In this document: one piece after another, positions 1 to 9,192 of the stretch
How the letters are laid out: each line of letters starts with the position of its first letter
Numbering within the stretch: the stretch's first letter is position 1
DNA from: Deltaproteobacteria bacterium
Lineage (GTDB): Bacteria > Desulfobacterota > Desulfomonilia > UBA1062
NCBI GenBank assembly: GCA_029547185.1
Contig: JAKPPU010000087.1
Location: forward strand, 1 to 64,000
Direction of reading: 5' to 3'
DNA length: 64,000 nt
Program-made: the position numbers and the translations under genes
The notes under the pieces: generated by a model
The model's database searches: none
What the model was told of the DNA's origin: nothing
The model's input: the letters and a program-made list of their open reading frames with translations, nothing else

Positions 1-522
1 GCCGTCCTGTTCGCGCAGGGCGTCCGCCAGCTTCCGGATGACGGACAATGGCCAGCGGATCTCTCCGGCATGCTGCAGAGAAGCGAGGGAGCGCTCGACT
101 CTGTCGAGGTCCGAGAGACCGTCTTCGGGCTCCGGCCTTGCAACGTCGAGATGCACGATCCCGGACAGCGGCGAGAGGTCTGCCGCCCCGGGCGCCTCCC
201 AGCCTGCCGCATCGATGCCGTCGTCGAGGGAGGGTTCTCCTGCAGGCATGATCGATTCCGGGACCGTAATGGTGACGTCCTCGACGATGGCGGAAAGGCA
301 GGCATTCACGAGCCCGTCTGCAGGATCGTTCTCGACCGTCCCCGGTGCGGGCTTCGACTCGACCCTGCCGGCCGTTACCTGCACGAGGCATTTGCCGCAC
401 GTGCCTTTTCCGCCGCAGGGCAGGTCGATCATGACACGAGCGCGCCAGGCCGCATCGATCACGCCCGTGCCTGGGGCCACATCGAGCTGTGTCCCGCTGG
501 GGAGAAATGTCACCTTGGGCAT
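1..522 (-). CDS. acsV: Corrinoid activation protein (RACo/AcsV-like), partial at the 3' end
   Basis: This is the first 174 codons of a protein whose C-terminal part lies beyond the window. Translation shows an N-terminal plant-type [2Fe-2S] ferredoxin domain with Cys36, Cys42 and Cys45 (CGGKGTCGKC) and Cys75. In the RACo family this domain delivers electrons for ATP-driven reduction of inactive Co(II) corrinoid protein to Co(I), and an ASKHA ATPase domain follows; that part is not visible here. The ATG at 520-522 lies 4 bases after the acsC stop, so the gene is translationally linked to its presumed client, the corrinoid iron-sulfur protein. The ferredoxin motif is seen; assignment to RACo rather than another DUF4445-type activator rests on context. 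Confidence 0.85.
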   Translation of the reverse strand, partial: MPKVTFLPSGTQLDVAPGTGVIDAAWRARVMIDLPCGGKGTCGKCLVQVTAGRVESKPAPGTVENDPADGLVNACLSAIVEDVTITVPESIMPAGEPSLDDGIDAAGWEAPGAADLSPLSGIVHLDVARPEPEDGLSDLDRVERSLASLQHAGEIRWPLSVIRKLADALREQDG

Positions 523-526
523 ATGT

Positions 527-1867
527 TCAAACCACTATGTATGATTTGATGAAGCCCTCGAGGTCTGCCGCCTCCTCGGGCCCCACCAGGACCTTCCATC
601 CGGAGAGGCTGTCCTCGAGCTCCCCGCTTATCTGGGAGACGTATCCCGGGATCACGATCGTGCGCGTCCTGATCTTATCTTCGACGCCGTTTTCCCTGAT
701 GAACTTCGCGATCGTCGCGGCCGAGAACTTGCCCGCAGCCCAGGCCGTGAGCACGCTCATGCCCTCGCACTCCGGCACGGCGAGCCAGGCGCTGATGCCG
801 CTGTTCTCTATCTCGCCCGAGACGATGAAGAAGGTGAGCGAGAAGTTCGTGGTGACGAACACGGGTGAATCCGGCGTGGGCTCGCCGATCGCATAGAGCT
901 TCGGCTCCACCTGGATGGGCTTCTGGGGGTCGGTATAGATGTTGAGCCTAAGCGTCAGCAGGGTCGCGAGCTGCGCGGGATCGAAGCTCGGCAGCACGCA
1001 GATGCTCCCGTACTTCGTGATCTCGGTCACGGCCTCGGCCGTATCGTCCATGAGGCTTCCGGTCCCGACGAAGCGCAGGAACGGAAATCCGAGCGGCTTG
1101 AAATTGTCCCTGACGGCGGCACGCCGCGCAATCGTGTTCGTCTGGAGCCCTTCCGAGAGGGAGTTCGTCCCGAAGTGCAAGAAGATGTCCGTGAACCCGC
1201 CGTCGCGGAGCTTTGCCGCATGCCCGGCAAGGGTGTCGAGGTCGGGCGCGCTCAGAGCCAGGGCATGCCCCTGCTCCTTCACGACGGGCAGCAGGGCATT
1301 AATGGATTCCTCATCCCGGACGCAGACGATGCTGTGCGAGCCGGCAATCTTCGAGGCTGCTTCAATGAGCGCCTGCGTGCTCGGGCTCCTCAGGATAAGA
1401 GGCTTGCCCGTAGCTTTGTATGCCTTTTCCGCAAGGGAGACAAAGGCAGAGGCATCGTTCGAAAGCTGGGTCACGGCCGCCATTTCGATAGTGAGAGATT
1501 CGCCCACGCGCTCGAGCACATAGCCCTTCACGGCGTGGAGCGTCTCCTCGATCTTTTCCGGCGCATCGGTGTCGTTCACATTGATCGCGATGACGGTCCT
1601 GTTTACGAAGGTCTTGTCGTGGCGGTAGAGCACGAGCTCGCCGCCTGCTGTGATCTTCCTGTCGGGCCCGAGCGCGATCGACCTGACCGGCGGCTCGTTG
1701 GCGAGCCCGAGGACGCCTTTTGCCTCGTCCGAGGCATAGGGGCAGCCCGAGATGTCGGCTTTCTTCGAGGCGAGCTTCATGGCAAAGGCCAGGCAGGTGT
1801 TCGATCCGCACTCCTTGCAGTTCGTACCGGGAAGAAGCTTCTGTATCTGCAGTCCTGTCAGCGCCAC
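527..1867 (-). CDS. acsC: Corrinoid iron-sulfur protein large (gamma) subunit
   Basis: With AcsD this subunit forms the corrinoid protein that carries the methyl group from methyl-THF to acetyl-CoA synthase. Cys17, Cys20, Cys25 and Cys42 (motif CKECGSNTC plus a later GCPY) bind the N-terminal [4Fe-4S] cluster used to re-reduce cobalt. The start chosen is the GTG at 1865-1867, because a GGGAGG site lies 7 bases upstream and the product then begins ALTGLQIQKLLP and is 446 residues, the normal family length. A GTG at 1882 in the same frame would add five residues. The start overlaps the end of the acsB-acsD fusion by 10 bases, which indicates coupled translation. Confidence 0.95.
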   Translation of the reverse strand: MALTGLQIQKLLPGTNCKECGSNTCLAFAMKLASKKADISGCPYASDEAKGVLGLANEPPVRSIALGPDRKITAGGELVLYRHDKTFVNRTVIAINVNDTDAPEKIEETLHAVKGYVLERVGESLTIEMAAVTQLSNDASAFVSLAEKAYKATGKPLILRSPSTQALIEAASKIAGSHSIVCVRDEESINALLPVVKEQGHALALSAPDLDTLAGHAAKLRDGGFTDIFLHFGTNSLSEGLQTNTIARRAAVRDNFKPLGFPFLRFVGTGSLMDDTAEAVTEITKYGSICVLPSFDPAQLATLLTLRLNIYTDPQKPIQVEPKLYAIGEPTPDSPVFVTTNFSLTFFIVSGEIENSGISAWLAVPECEGMSVLTAWAAGKFSAATIAKFIRENGVEDKIRTRTIVIPGYVSQISGELEDSLSGWKVLVGPEEAADLEGFIKSYIVV

Positions 1868-4800
1868 GGCCTCGCCTCCCACAGGTTCGTAATGGTCTTC
1901 TTCAGTGCCGCACCGGCTTCAGGGTGGTACATGACCAGGATCGACGCACCGGCATAGAGCAGGGAGAGGGCGGTCGAGTACTCCCACAGGCTCGCCCTCT
2001 TCTCGAGGTCTCCCCAGGCCGGGAACTCCGACTCGAGAGCCTTCATCTCCTTGATCTTCGCGCATTCCTGTCCGGGGCTCACGATGATGGGCGAAGCGAG
2101 CATTTTGTCTCCACCGAGGCTCGTGAGCCGGATCCTCTCCATGACCGAGTAGGTGTACTCGATGCCGTACCCGATGGCGCTCGTGACCGGGTCGATCACG
2201 ATCCGCTCGAGCGGGATGTTCATGTTGGTGAGCAGGATGTTGAGCTGCTTGGCGATGTTCACGTCGATGGGGCTCTGGGCCACGATCGAATGTCCGTATG
2301 CCAGGGCGGCGCCGGCGATGGTCCGGTAGTTGTCCTGCTCGACCCAGGAGAGGAGGAGGTTCTCGCCTTCGCAGCCTCTCGCGATCTCCTTCATCACCTC
2401 GTTGTTCTTCTCGAAGTGGCTGTGGCCGGTGACGATGAGCGGCACGTCGACGGCATCGAGGATCGACTTCACGACCTCGAGGGCCCGCTCCGGGCTCGCG
2501 TTGCCCTTTTCCGGATGGGTGCCTTCGAGCCGTACGCTGATGAGGTCTGCCCCGTACTTCCCGACGCACACCTTTGCCATCTCGGCAGGGTCGTGGATGA
2601 GGTCGCCGTATGCTCTCCTCAGGACTTCCGGATACTTGTCGCTGACGCGATCGAAGACCTCCATGGCGACGAGGGGCCTGTTCGGCATCTCCCCTTCCCA
2701 GAAGTGGAAGGGCATCGACGTTTCTCCGCCTACGGTGAGGGTCCGTCCTCGCGTCCCTCCCTGCTCTTTCGTAGCGCCGAGGACCACCTCGCTGACGGCC
2801 TGCTCGCACTTCTCTTTCCTGACCGGGACCGACGCGATGGAGGCGATGCGCTCCCTCACGCTTTCCTTCTTTTCATCGGGAGCTTTTCCGCCCTGCCCTG
2901 CTGCCCTGGCAGCGAGAGCATCGGCCTTGAGCCCTGCGCCCGGGAACTTCTCGTTCAGGGCAGCGACGAGGTCGGTGACGATCTCGCTCGTGAGCCCCTG
3001 CCTGATCTCCTCCTTGATCTGGGAGATGAGCTCTGATTTGAGCTGCTCGATAAGGCCGGGCGGATACGCTCCATCGGTCTTCTTCACTGCGGGTGCAGGT
3101 TCGGCTGCGGTTTCCTGCGGCCTCTCCTGCGCCTTTGTCCGGGCAGGCTCGTCGTCCTGCCGGGCAAAGGCGGAAATGTCGCCCATCTCAAGCACGGGGT
3201 GCTTCACCTTCTCGAGGTAGGCCTTGATGTCGTTCGGGTCGATGGCGATCGACTCGTCCGGGATCTTGTCGAGGAGGTCCGGTGCGCCCTGCTCCTCAAA
3301 GCGCTTCTTCAGGTCTTCGCCGAGCGCATCCTTGAGGCTTCTGGTCATCCAGATGAGGCGCTTGTGGCCGCCCTCGGCAAAGAGGAACTTCCTCGAGGTG
3401 AGGAACACCTTGCCGCATCCCATGAAGCCGGGCGTCTGCTGGCCTCCGCCCACGCTGCCCGCGAGCGTCGAGAAGGTCATGCCGGCGGGCGTATCGCCGG
3501 TGTACTCGCGGTTGACCGCCATGATGCCGTTGCATTCGGGCACGTAGGAGCAGATCACCTCGAAGCACCCGCAGCTCGTCATGGGCCTGTCCATGATCGA
3601 GTAGGCGCACACGGAATCGACCGTCTTGTGGGAGTTGAGGTACACGTACTCGTCCACGCCGGTCCAGGTGCCCTTGACCGGATCGAGGCACGCACCCTTC
3701 TTCACGGGCTGGTTGGGCCCGGTCTCGTCGATCTCGTAGGCGGCCCTGGCGTCGAGCCAGTTGTAGGCCCCGCACAGGCCGAGGCGCTCGGGCGTGACCA
3801 CGCACACGTGGTTGGGCGCGAACGACTGGCAGAGCAGGCACGAGTAGAAGATCTCCACCGACTCGTCGGTCATCGACTCGAGCCTGCGGTTGCGCTCGAC
3901 GTAAGTGCTCCGCGCAATGACGAGCCTCTTTTCGACCTCCTCGAGGTCCGTGATGAGGGTGACCTTCACCTTGTCCACGATGGCCGGGTAGTTGCCGAGG
4001 AGCTTTGCATGGAGGATCTCGCCGTAGTGCCGGAGCCTCAATCCCTTGTCGAACCCGCTCTTCGAGATGCGCGTCCACACGATGTCTCTCTGCCCCATGT
4101 GCCAGATGCCCTCGGCGCCGTTGATGAGGTGGTGGATCTGGCGCTCGAGGATGGCCTCGAAGTCGGGCTGCATCTTCCTCCCCGCCACCTCCACCCAGAT
4201 CGAAAGCGGCAGGGCCGAGCCTTCCGGCACCTCATCCACATCAGGGCCGATGATGTCTATCTGACCATCTTCGATCTCGTCCATGCCGACCATGGTGACG
4301 AACTCGAAGGCGGGCGTGATGTTGCCGCCGAACTCGACCCTCGTGTCCTGCTTGCGGATGCGCTCGCCCTCGAAGGCAGGCCCGTAGGGCACGGGGATGG
4401 GCACCTTCGTTATCCTCACCTTGCAGCCTCTCACCTCGAGAGCCTTGTCGACCATGGTCTCGTAGGGCACGCTCGATACCACATGCTCGTAAGTGCAGAT
4501 GCCGGTGGGCAGGATTTGAGGAATGTCGGTATCCGCGATGACCGGGAAGCCGTAGTTGATGGCTCCGGCCGCGACAGCGTACTTGTCGGCGTCGACCTCG
4601 TCGAACGCGAGCACGAAGGCGAAGATGCGCTCCTTGTTGTACTTGAGGTTGGCTTTGTAGTCGCCCGGCTTCACGTTGCCGAAGGAGAGCGCCGAGCGGC
4701 TGGCGAAGCCGAGCGGGTAGATGAGGGCCGAGACGTCTTGACCGAAGGGCACGAGCCTCGATTCCCACCCGAGCTGGACCCCCTCTTCCTTGAGCTGCTC

Positions 4801-5349
4801 CGCGAACTGCCTGCCGTTGGTGGAGCCTGCCATGAACACGTAGATGTTCTTTTCCTGGAGCTCGCGGGCGATCTTCACCGCGATCTCGTTGGTGGGCGCT
4901 GCACCCGTGACCGCGGCGAAGCCGGGTGCGGTGCCGTCCACGAACTCGAGCCCGCGCTCGCGCATGATCACGTCATTGGCGGCCCCGAGCCAGATGCCGT
5001 TAACCGGATCGGGGCCGATGAGATACTTGCACGCCTCGATGATCTCGCAGGCAAAAAGCGTCGCCACCCCTGCATCGAGGGCATTGCCGAGGTACGGGAG
5101 CCAGACCTTCTCCGACGGCGGGGCCGGAAGCAGGGTCCTGGCACGGTCGAGGACCGGCTTGAGGTCACGGAGCGTCTCGACCTTTTCGCCCGTGAAGGAG
5201 TAGATCACGGGCAGGTAGTAGGCGGTGTCCGGAAAGGCTACCCGGCAGCCCTCGCCCTTCGCTTCGATTGCTTCGCGGAGCTTCGCCTCGGCGCGGGCCA
5301 CCCATTGGTAAGCCCCGTGGATCGCACTGCCGCAGATGAGCTTAGACAC
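1858..5349 (-). CDS. Acetyl-CoA synthase fused to the corrinoid protein small subunit (AcsB-AcsD)
   Basis: One uninterrupted frame encodes 1163 residues. Residues 1 to about 725 are acetyl-CoA synthase: Cys504, Cys507, Cys516 and Cys526 match the A-cluster [4Fe-4S] ligands, and Cys593-Gly-Cys595 match the distal nickel site. Residues about 726-845 are a Pro/Ala/Lys-rich linker with a charged helical stretch. Residues about 846-1163 match the corrinoid protein small subunit AcsD, including VVLGATKEQGGTR and a TIM-barrel sequence to the end. In well-studied acetogens these are two proteins of about 730 and 310 residues. The GTG start at 5347-5349 has AGGAGGGAG upstream. It overlaps cooS by 8 bases and acsC by 10. 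The fusion could tether the methyl donor to the A-cluster (inference). Confidence 0.93.
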   Translation of the reverse strand: MSKLICGSAIHGAYQWVARAEAKLREAIEAKGEGCRVAFPDTAYYLPVIYSFTGEKVETLRDLKPVLDRARTLLPAPPSEKVWLPYLGNALDAGVATLFACEIIEACKYLIGPDPVNGIWLGAANDVIMRERGLEFVDGTAPGFAAVTGAAPTNEIAVKIARELQEKNIYVFMAGSTNGRQFAEQLKEEGVQLGWESRLVPFGQDVSALIYPLGFASRSALSFGNVKPGDYKANLKYNKERIFAFVLAFDEVDADKYAVAAGAINYGFPVIADTDIPQILPTGICTYEHVVSSVPYETMVDKALEVRGCKVRITKVPIPVPYGPAFEGERIRKQDTRVEFGGNITPAFEFVTMVGMDEIEDGQIDIIGPDVDEVPEGSALPLSIWVEVAGRKMQPDFEAILERQIHHLINGAEGIWHMGQRDIVWTRISKSGFDKGLRLRHYGEILHAKLLGNYPAIVDKVKVTLITDLEEVEKRLVIARSTYVERNRRLESMTDESVEIFYSCLLCQSFAPNHVCVVTPERLGLCGAYNWLDARAAYEIDETGPNQPVKKGACLDPVKGTWTGVDEYVYLNSHKTVDSVCAYSIMDRPMTSCGCFEVICSYVPECNGIMAVNREYTGDTPAGMTFSTLAGSVGGGQQTPGFMGCGKVFLTSRKFLFAEGGHKRLIWMTRSLKDALGEDLKKRFEEQGAPDLLDKIPDESIAIDPNDIKAYLEKVKHPVLEMGDISAFARQDDEPARTKAQERPQETAAEPAPAVKKTDGAYPPGLIEQLKSELISQIKEEIRQGLTSEIVTDLVAALNEKFPGAGLKADALAARAAGQGGKAPDEKKESVRERIASIASVPVRKEKCEQAVSEVVLGATKEQGGTRGRTLTVGGETSMPFHFWEGEMPNRPLVAMEVFDRVSDKYPEVLRRAYGDLIHDPAEMAKVCVGKYGADLISVRLEGTHPEKGNASPERALEVVKSILDAVDVPLIVTGHSHFEKNNEVMKEIARGCEGENLLLSWVEQDNYRTIAGAALAYGHSIVAQSPIDVNIAKQLNILLTNMNIPLERIVIDPVTSAIGYGIEYTYSVMERIRLTSLGGDKMLASPIIVSPGQECAKIKEMKALESEFPAWGDLEKRASLWEYSTALSLLYAGASILVMYHPEAGAALKKTITNLWEARPWR

Positions 5350-7291
5350 CGAGCTCCCTCCTGTCCTTCATGTCCATGAGCTTGCGCTCGGCCTTGCGGT
5401 TGATGCCGAGCCTTTCCCTGCGTTCATCGATGATCTGCAAAATCGCCTGCGCTGCCTCTCGTGGATCTTCATGGACATGGAACGACGCGCCGAACATCTC
5501 TTTCGCCTCAACGCCCAGGAACTTCACGACATTGTCGGAGCCGGACACGTAGAACGGATGTCCGAGGATGACGTCGATCCCGGAGGCCACGAAGTAGCAG
5601 CCGATGGCGATGGCCTTTTCGCTCATCCATTCCGGCGCAACGCCCACGACCGGCACGTCGGACAGGTCGTCCCCGAGGCCGCCTTCGGACACGATCTCGG
5701 TGGCTGCCTCGAGGAGGCGGGAGTTGTCCACGCAGCTCCCCATGTGGAGGACCGGCGGCATTCCGACAGCCTCGCATACCTCTTTGAGGCCGTGGCCTGC
5801 AAGCTGATAAGCGGCTTCGGGCGTGAGGTTGCCTTCCTTGGCCGAGGCAATGGCCGCGCACCCGGTCTTCAGCACGAGCACGTTCTCGGCAAGGAGCTCT
5901 TTCGTGAGCGTGTTGATGTAGGAGTCGAGCTTCGTCTTGGGGTTGTTGCATCCCACGATGCCCACGACCCCCCTGATGCGGCCCTGAATGATCGCGTCGT
6001 TGAGCGGCCTGAACGATGCGCGGTAGCTTCCGCCCAGCATGTACTTGATGCTCTCCACGGAAAAGCCTGCGACGAGCGGGCTCGAGTGCTGAGGGATGGC
6101 GACCTTCTTCGGGTCGCGGTTCCCGTAGTTGTCGATTGCCCGTTTGAGCAGACTCTTGGCTTCGTCATAAGCCCTGTCTGTATGGAAGGGTGCCGAAACC
6201 GCGCCTGCGGTCTTCGCGATCCCGCTCGTGGAGACGATCTCGGTGTGATACGCCTTTGCCACGTCCGGCAGCCCCGGCATGCAGCACTGGACGTCGATCA
6301 TCATCATCTCGACCGCGCCCGTGACGATGGCGAGCTCCTGCTGGAGAAAGTTGCCGGCGAGAGGTATCCCGTGGCGCATGAGGATCTCGTTGGCGGTGCA
6401 GCAGATGCCTGCGAGCGTGATGCCTTGCGCGCCTGCCTTTTTCGCATAATCCTTGATCTCGGGGTCGTTCGAGGCGGCCGCGAGCATCTCCGAGAGGGCG
6501 GGCTCGTGGCCGTGCACGAGGACGTTCACCGTTTCCTCGCGAAGGATGCCGAGGTTCGCGGTGCTCCTCACCGGGAAGGGCGTCCCGAAGAGGATGTCGG
6601 AGACCTGCGAGGCGATGCGGGAGCCGCCCCACCCGTCCGCAAGGGCGAGCCGGAACACGTGGAGGAGGACGTTCCTGTAATCGTGGTCGACCCCCATGTG
6701 GGTGCGGTGCATGGACTCGACCACCATCCGGTCGATGCCTGCCGGCGCGATCTCTCTCTTCTGCCACACGCCCTGGCGGCTTAAGGGCGCGAGCTTGAGG
6801 GTCTTCAAGGGCTCTTCCTGTGAGGTGAACTCGCCGATCATGAGCTCGGCCAGCCGAACGGCCAGGTCGCGAGCAGGGACGCCCTGCTCCTCGATCCCAT
6901 AGGACTTCGCGATCCTGCGAAGGGCCGGCTCGTCCTTGATCGCATATTCGCCGCCTTTGCCCTGACCGATCTTCCCGAGGAGAAGCACGAGGTGCCTGGC
7001 GTGGTCGGAGTGGGCCGCAGAGCCCCCTGCCACCTCGCGGAGAAAGTTGCGGGCAACGACAGTGTCCGCATCGGCGCCGCAGACGCCCTGCGGCGTCTTG
7101 TTCGTGATCCTGCATGGCCCCATGTGGCATATCCGGCAGCACAGGCCCTTCAATCCGAAGCCGCACTGGGCCCCCTGCCGATCCATGCGGAAAAAACTCA
7201 GGTCGACGCAGTCTGCCTCGGCCTTTCTGATCGCCTCGATGGAGGCGAGATCGCACGCCCTTTCTTCAGCCGGTTTCTGACTTTTTTCCAC
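5342..7291 (-). CDS. cooS: Ni-containing carbon monoxide dehydrogenase
   Basis: This 649-residue enzyme interconverts CO2 and CO and supplies CO to acetyl-CoA synthase. Visible ligands include Cys43 and Cys51 (D cluster), Cys52, Cys55, Cys60 and Cys71 (B cluster), and His262, Cys297, Cys336, Cys448, Cys478 and Cys520 (Ni-Fe-S C cluster), all spaced as in characterised bacterial CODHs. The length is normal. The GTG start overlaps the preceding cooC gene by 26 bases, and the stop overlaps the acsB-acsD start, so cooC, cooS and acsBD are translationally coupled. In acetogen nomenclature this would be acsA. Confidence 0.97.
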   Translation of the reverse strand: MEKSQKPAEERACDLASIEAIRKAEADCVDLSFFRMDRQGAQCGFGLKGLCCRICHMGPCRITNKTPQGVCGADADTVVARNFLREVAGGSAAHSDHARHLVLLLGKIGQGKGGEYAIKDEPALRRIAKSYGIEEQGVPARDLAVRLAELMIGEFTSQEEPLKTLKLAPLSRQGVWQKREIAPAGIDRMVVESMHRTHMGVDHDYRNVLLHVFRLALADGWGGSRIASQVSDILFGTPFPVRSTANLGILREETVNVLVHGHEPALSEMLAAASNDPEIKDYAKKAGAQGITLAGICCTANEILMRHGIPLAGNFLQQELAIVTGAVEMMMIDVQCCMPGLPDVAKAYHTEIVSTSGIAKTAGAVSAPFHTDRAYDEAKSLLKRAIDNYGNRDPKKVAIPQHSSPLVAGFSVESIKYMLGGSYRASFRPLNDAIIQGRIRGVVGIVGCNNPKTKLDSYINTLTKELLAENVLVLKTGCAAIASAKEGNLTPEAAYQLAGHGLKEVCEAVGMPPVLHMGSCVDNSRLLEAATEIVSEGGLGDDLSDVPVVGVAPEWMSEKAIAIGCYFVASGIDVILGHPFYVSGSDNVVKFLGVEAKEMFGASFHVHEDPREAAQAILQIIDERRERLGINRKAERKLMDMKDRRELGV

Positions 7292-8069
7292 GCACCTTCT
7301 CTCCTGCGAGATTCAATCGGGACACGAACCTCTTCATCCCGGACAGCACCGGGTTCGACATCTGAACCGTGTGAATGCCCTGCCCTGTCTCCGCTGCACG
7401 GGCGATCTCGTCATCGAACGGAAGCGTGACGAGACAGTCAGCCCCCATGTCCCGGATCATCCCGGTCGGGTCCTCCATCATCGAACCCTCCCTGACCAGG
7501 TTTATCACCACTGCCAGCGTCTCGTACTCGATTTCCATTTCCTTTGCAAGGCGATACAGCCTGCGTACCGTCTCGATCCCGCGCTTCGAGGGGTCGCCTG
7601 CGATCACGAGGAGGTTTATCTTTCGGTAAAGCCGCCGTGAGAGGTTCTCGAGGCCGGCCTCGTTGTCGATCACGATGAAGGGATATGCCTTCGAGAGCTC
7701 GGCGATCACGTCCCTGAACAGGCTGTTCGCATAGCAGTAGCAGCCCGGCCCTTCGGGCCGACCCATGGCAATGAGGTCGAAATCGTCTGCCTCGACGAGG
7801 CATTCGGCTATGCGGAGCTCGATGAGCTCTCTCTTCGAGATCCCGCCAGGCTGGCCTGCCCCGGCGTCCCTGCTCTCTTCCCGGATCTGCCCGACCGTCT
7901 TCTTCACCCGGACGTTCAATGCCTGGTCGAGGCAGGAGTTGGGGTCCGCGTCAACGGCCAAGACCGGGGCATGCCCTCCTTTGATGAGGCAGGCGATCAG
8001 AGAGGCGGCGATGGTTGTCTTGCCCGTCCCGCCCTTTCCCGTGATCGCGATGGTGTATGGGATATTCAA
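7266..8069 (-). CDS. cooC: CODH nickel-insertion ATPase (CooC type)
   Basis: This is a 267-residue MinD/ParA-fold ATPase with a deviant Walker A motif GKGGTGKTT at residues 11-19. The Cys110-Tyr-Cys112 pair is the metal-binding CxC signature of CooC. The family loads nickel into the C cluster of CODH or activates acetyl-CoA synthase. The start is a TTG at 8067-8069; no better in-frame start keeps the Walker motif. It sits immediately before cooS and overlaps it, so CODH is the likely client. The second CooC-like ATPase of the operon (9318-10085) has only moderate resemblance to it, suggesting division of labour between CODH and ACS. Confidence 0.92.
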   Translation of the reverse strand: MNIPYTIAITGKGGTGKTTIAASLIACLIKGGHAPVLAVDADPNSCLDQALNVRVKKTVGQIREESRDAGAGQPGGISKRELIELRIAECLVEADDFDLIAMGRPEGPGCYCYANSLFRDVIAELSKAYPFIVIDNEAGLENLSRRLYRKINLLVIAGDPSKRGIETVRRLYRLAKEMEIEYETLAVVINLVREGSMMEDPTGMIRDMGADCLVTLPFDDEIARAAETGQGIHTVQMSNPVLSGMKRFVSRLNLAGEKVRGKKSETG

Positions 8070-8086
8070 GGCTCACACGTTCCTTC

Positions 8087-9163
8087 TCAGAGCCCGGATG
8101 TCTCGCGAACGTGCGGGGAGAGCCTGCGGAGCATGTCGAAGACCGCCTCTGCATCGCTCTCTCCGAGCGAACCCGTGCCGCACGATGGCGTGATGAGCGA
8201 CTGTTCGAGGATGAGCTGCCGATCGATCCCTGTCTTCGATGCCAGGTTGGAGGCGAGGTCCATGAAGCGCCCGGCGAGGGAGGCGACCGTCTGCTCGCGG
8301 ATGGCGATCGAGGTGGGCACGATTCCCCAGGCAATGAGCCCGCCTGAGGTGATGAACCCCGATACCGCGTCCGGGTACAGGGCAATGGTCTCTCCGTAGC
8401 TGAAGGCGTCGAGGTTGATGAGATCGACCCCGGCATCGATGAGGATGGACCAGTCCGTATTTCCGCAGCAGTGCACGCCGGCGATCGCACTGTCGCTGTG
8501 CACGGCCTCGACGACCTCGGCGATGAGGCCGACCACCTCCTCGCGCTTGACCGAGATATAGGTCGAGGAGCCGAAGGCCGAGAGGATGGGCTCGTCGATG
8601 AAGCAGATGACCTTGTCCGCAAAGGGCGCAAACTTCCGGATCTGCCAGCGGCACTTCATGGCCAGCGCCTTGACGACGACATCGCGGAACTCTTCGTTGT
8701 AGTAGACCGCACGCTTGCTCTCGTCCGTGATGGTGAGCGCGAACGAGCACGGGCCCGTGGTCTGGACCTTGATGAAGGGATACTTCCTGCCTTCTTTCCT
8801 CAGACGGCTCTCGAACTCGGGGAGCCCTTTCGAGAACTCGCTGCTTATGGCCATTGCCGAGCAGTCGCCGCTCCCTTCTGAAGGGTCCATGGCAGCCATG
8901 TACGACTCGTAGAAGAGGGCGAAGTCTTCGGAGTAGTCGCCCGAGGTGTCGAAGTACATGCGCCCCTTGTCGCGGTCGATGACCGCGCGGGGCATGCCTT
9001 CGGAGTACTGGATCTCCATCTGCTCATTGAGCCCCTGCTTCGGAAGCTGCGGCCACAGGGGCGCGTCCGGAAGCGCCCCGAAAATGATGTCGAGCGCCTT
9101 GCCCACGTCTCTGTGGGGAAAGCTGCCGATGGCGGTTGCAATGCACTTTGTCTTGATTGTCAT
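8087..9163 (-). CDS. Core MetE-like (UROD/MetE superfamily) corrinoid-linked methyltransferase, MesB-type candidate
   Basis: The 358-residue protein has the catalytic barrel of cobalamin-independent methionine synthase without the N-terminal folate-binding half. It shows the zinc-type ligands His231 and Cys233 (HCCGN) and Cys328 (PSCGTG), plus the IDEP segment at 189-192. The third MetE ligand, Glu, appears replaced by Asp near 252. Core methionine synthases of the MesB family occur in anaerobes with the Wood-Ljungdahl pathway and are proposed to take methyl groups from the corrinoid iron-sulfur protein. Its place between two cooC genes upstream of acsBDC fits that role. A methylcobamide:thiol methyltransferase with another acceptor is an alternative. 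Confidence 0.72.
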   Translation of the reverse strand: MTIKTKCIATAIGSFPHRDVGKALDIIFGALPDAPLWPQLPKQGLNEQMEIQYSEGMPRAVIDRDKGRMYFDTSGDYSEDFALFYESYMAAMDPSEGSGDCSAMAISSEFSKGLPEFESRLRKEGRKYPFIKVQTTGPCSFALTITDESKRAVYYNEEFRDVVVKALAMKCRWQIRKFAPFADKVICFIDEPILSAFGSSTYISVKREEVVGLIAEVVEAVHSDSAIAGVHCCGNTDWSILIDAGVDLINLDAFSYGETIALYPDAVSGFITSGGLIAWGIVPTSIAIREQTVASLAGRFMDLASNLASKTGIDRQLILEQSLITPSCGTGSLGESDAEAVFDMLRRLSPHVRETSGL

Positions 9164-9192
9164 GTGATATCCCGATGGACTTTGTCCTGTTT

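Noticed and set aside
3199-5379. Long plus-strand frame opposite the AcsB region
   Set aside because: It is a shadow of the GC-rich coding strand, rich in Arg/His/Asp and without recognisable domains; the minus-strand product has all A-cluster ligands.
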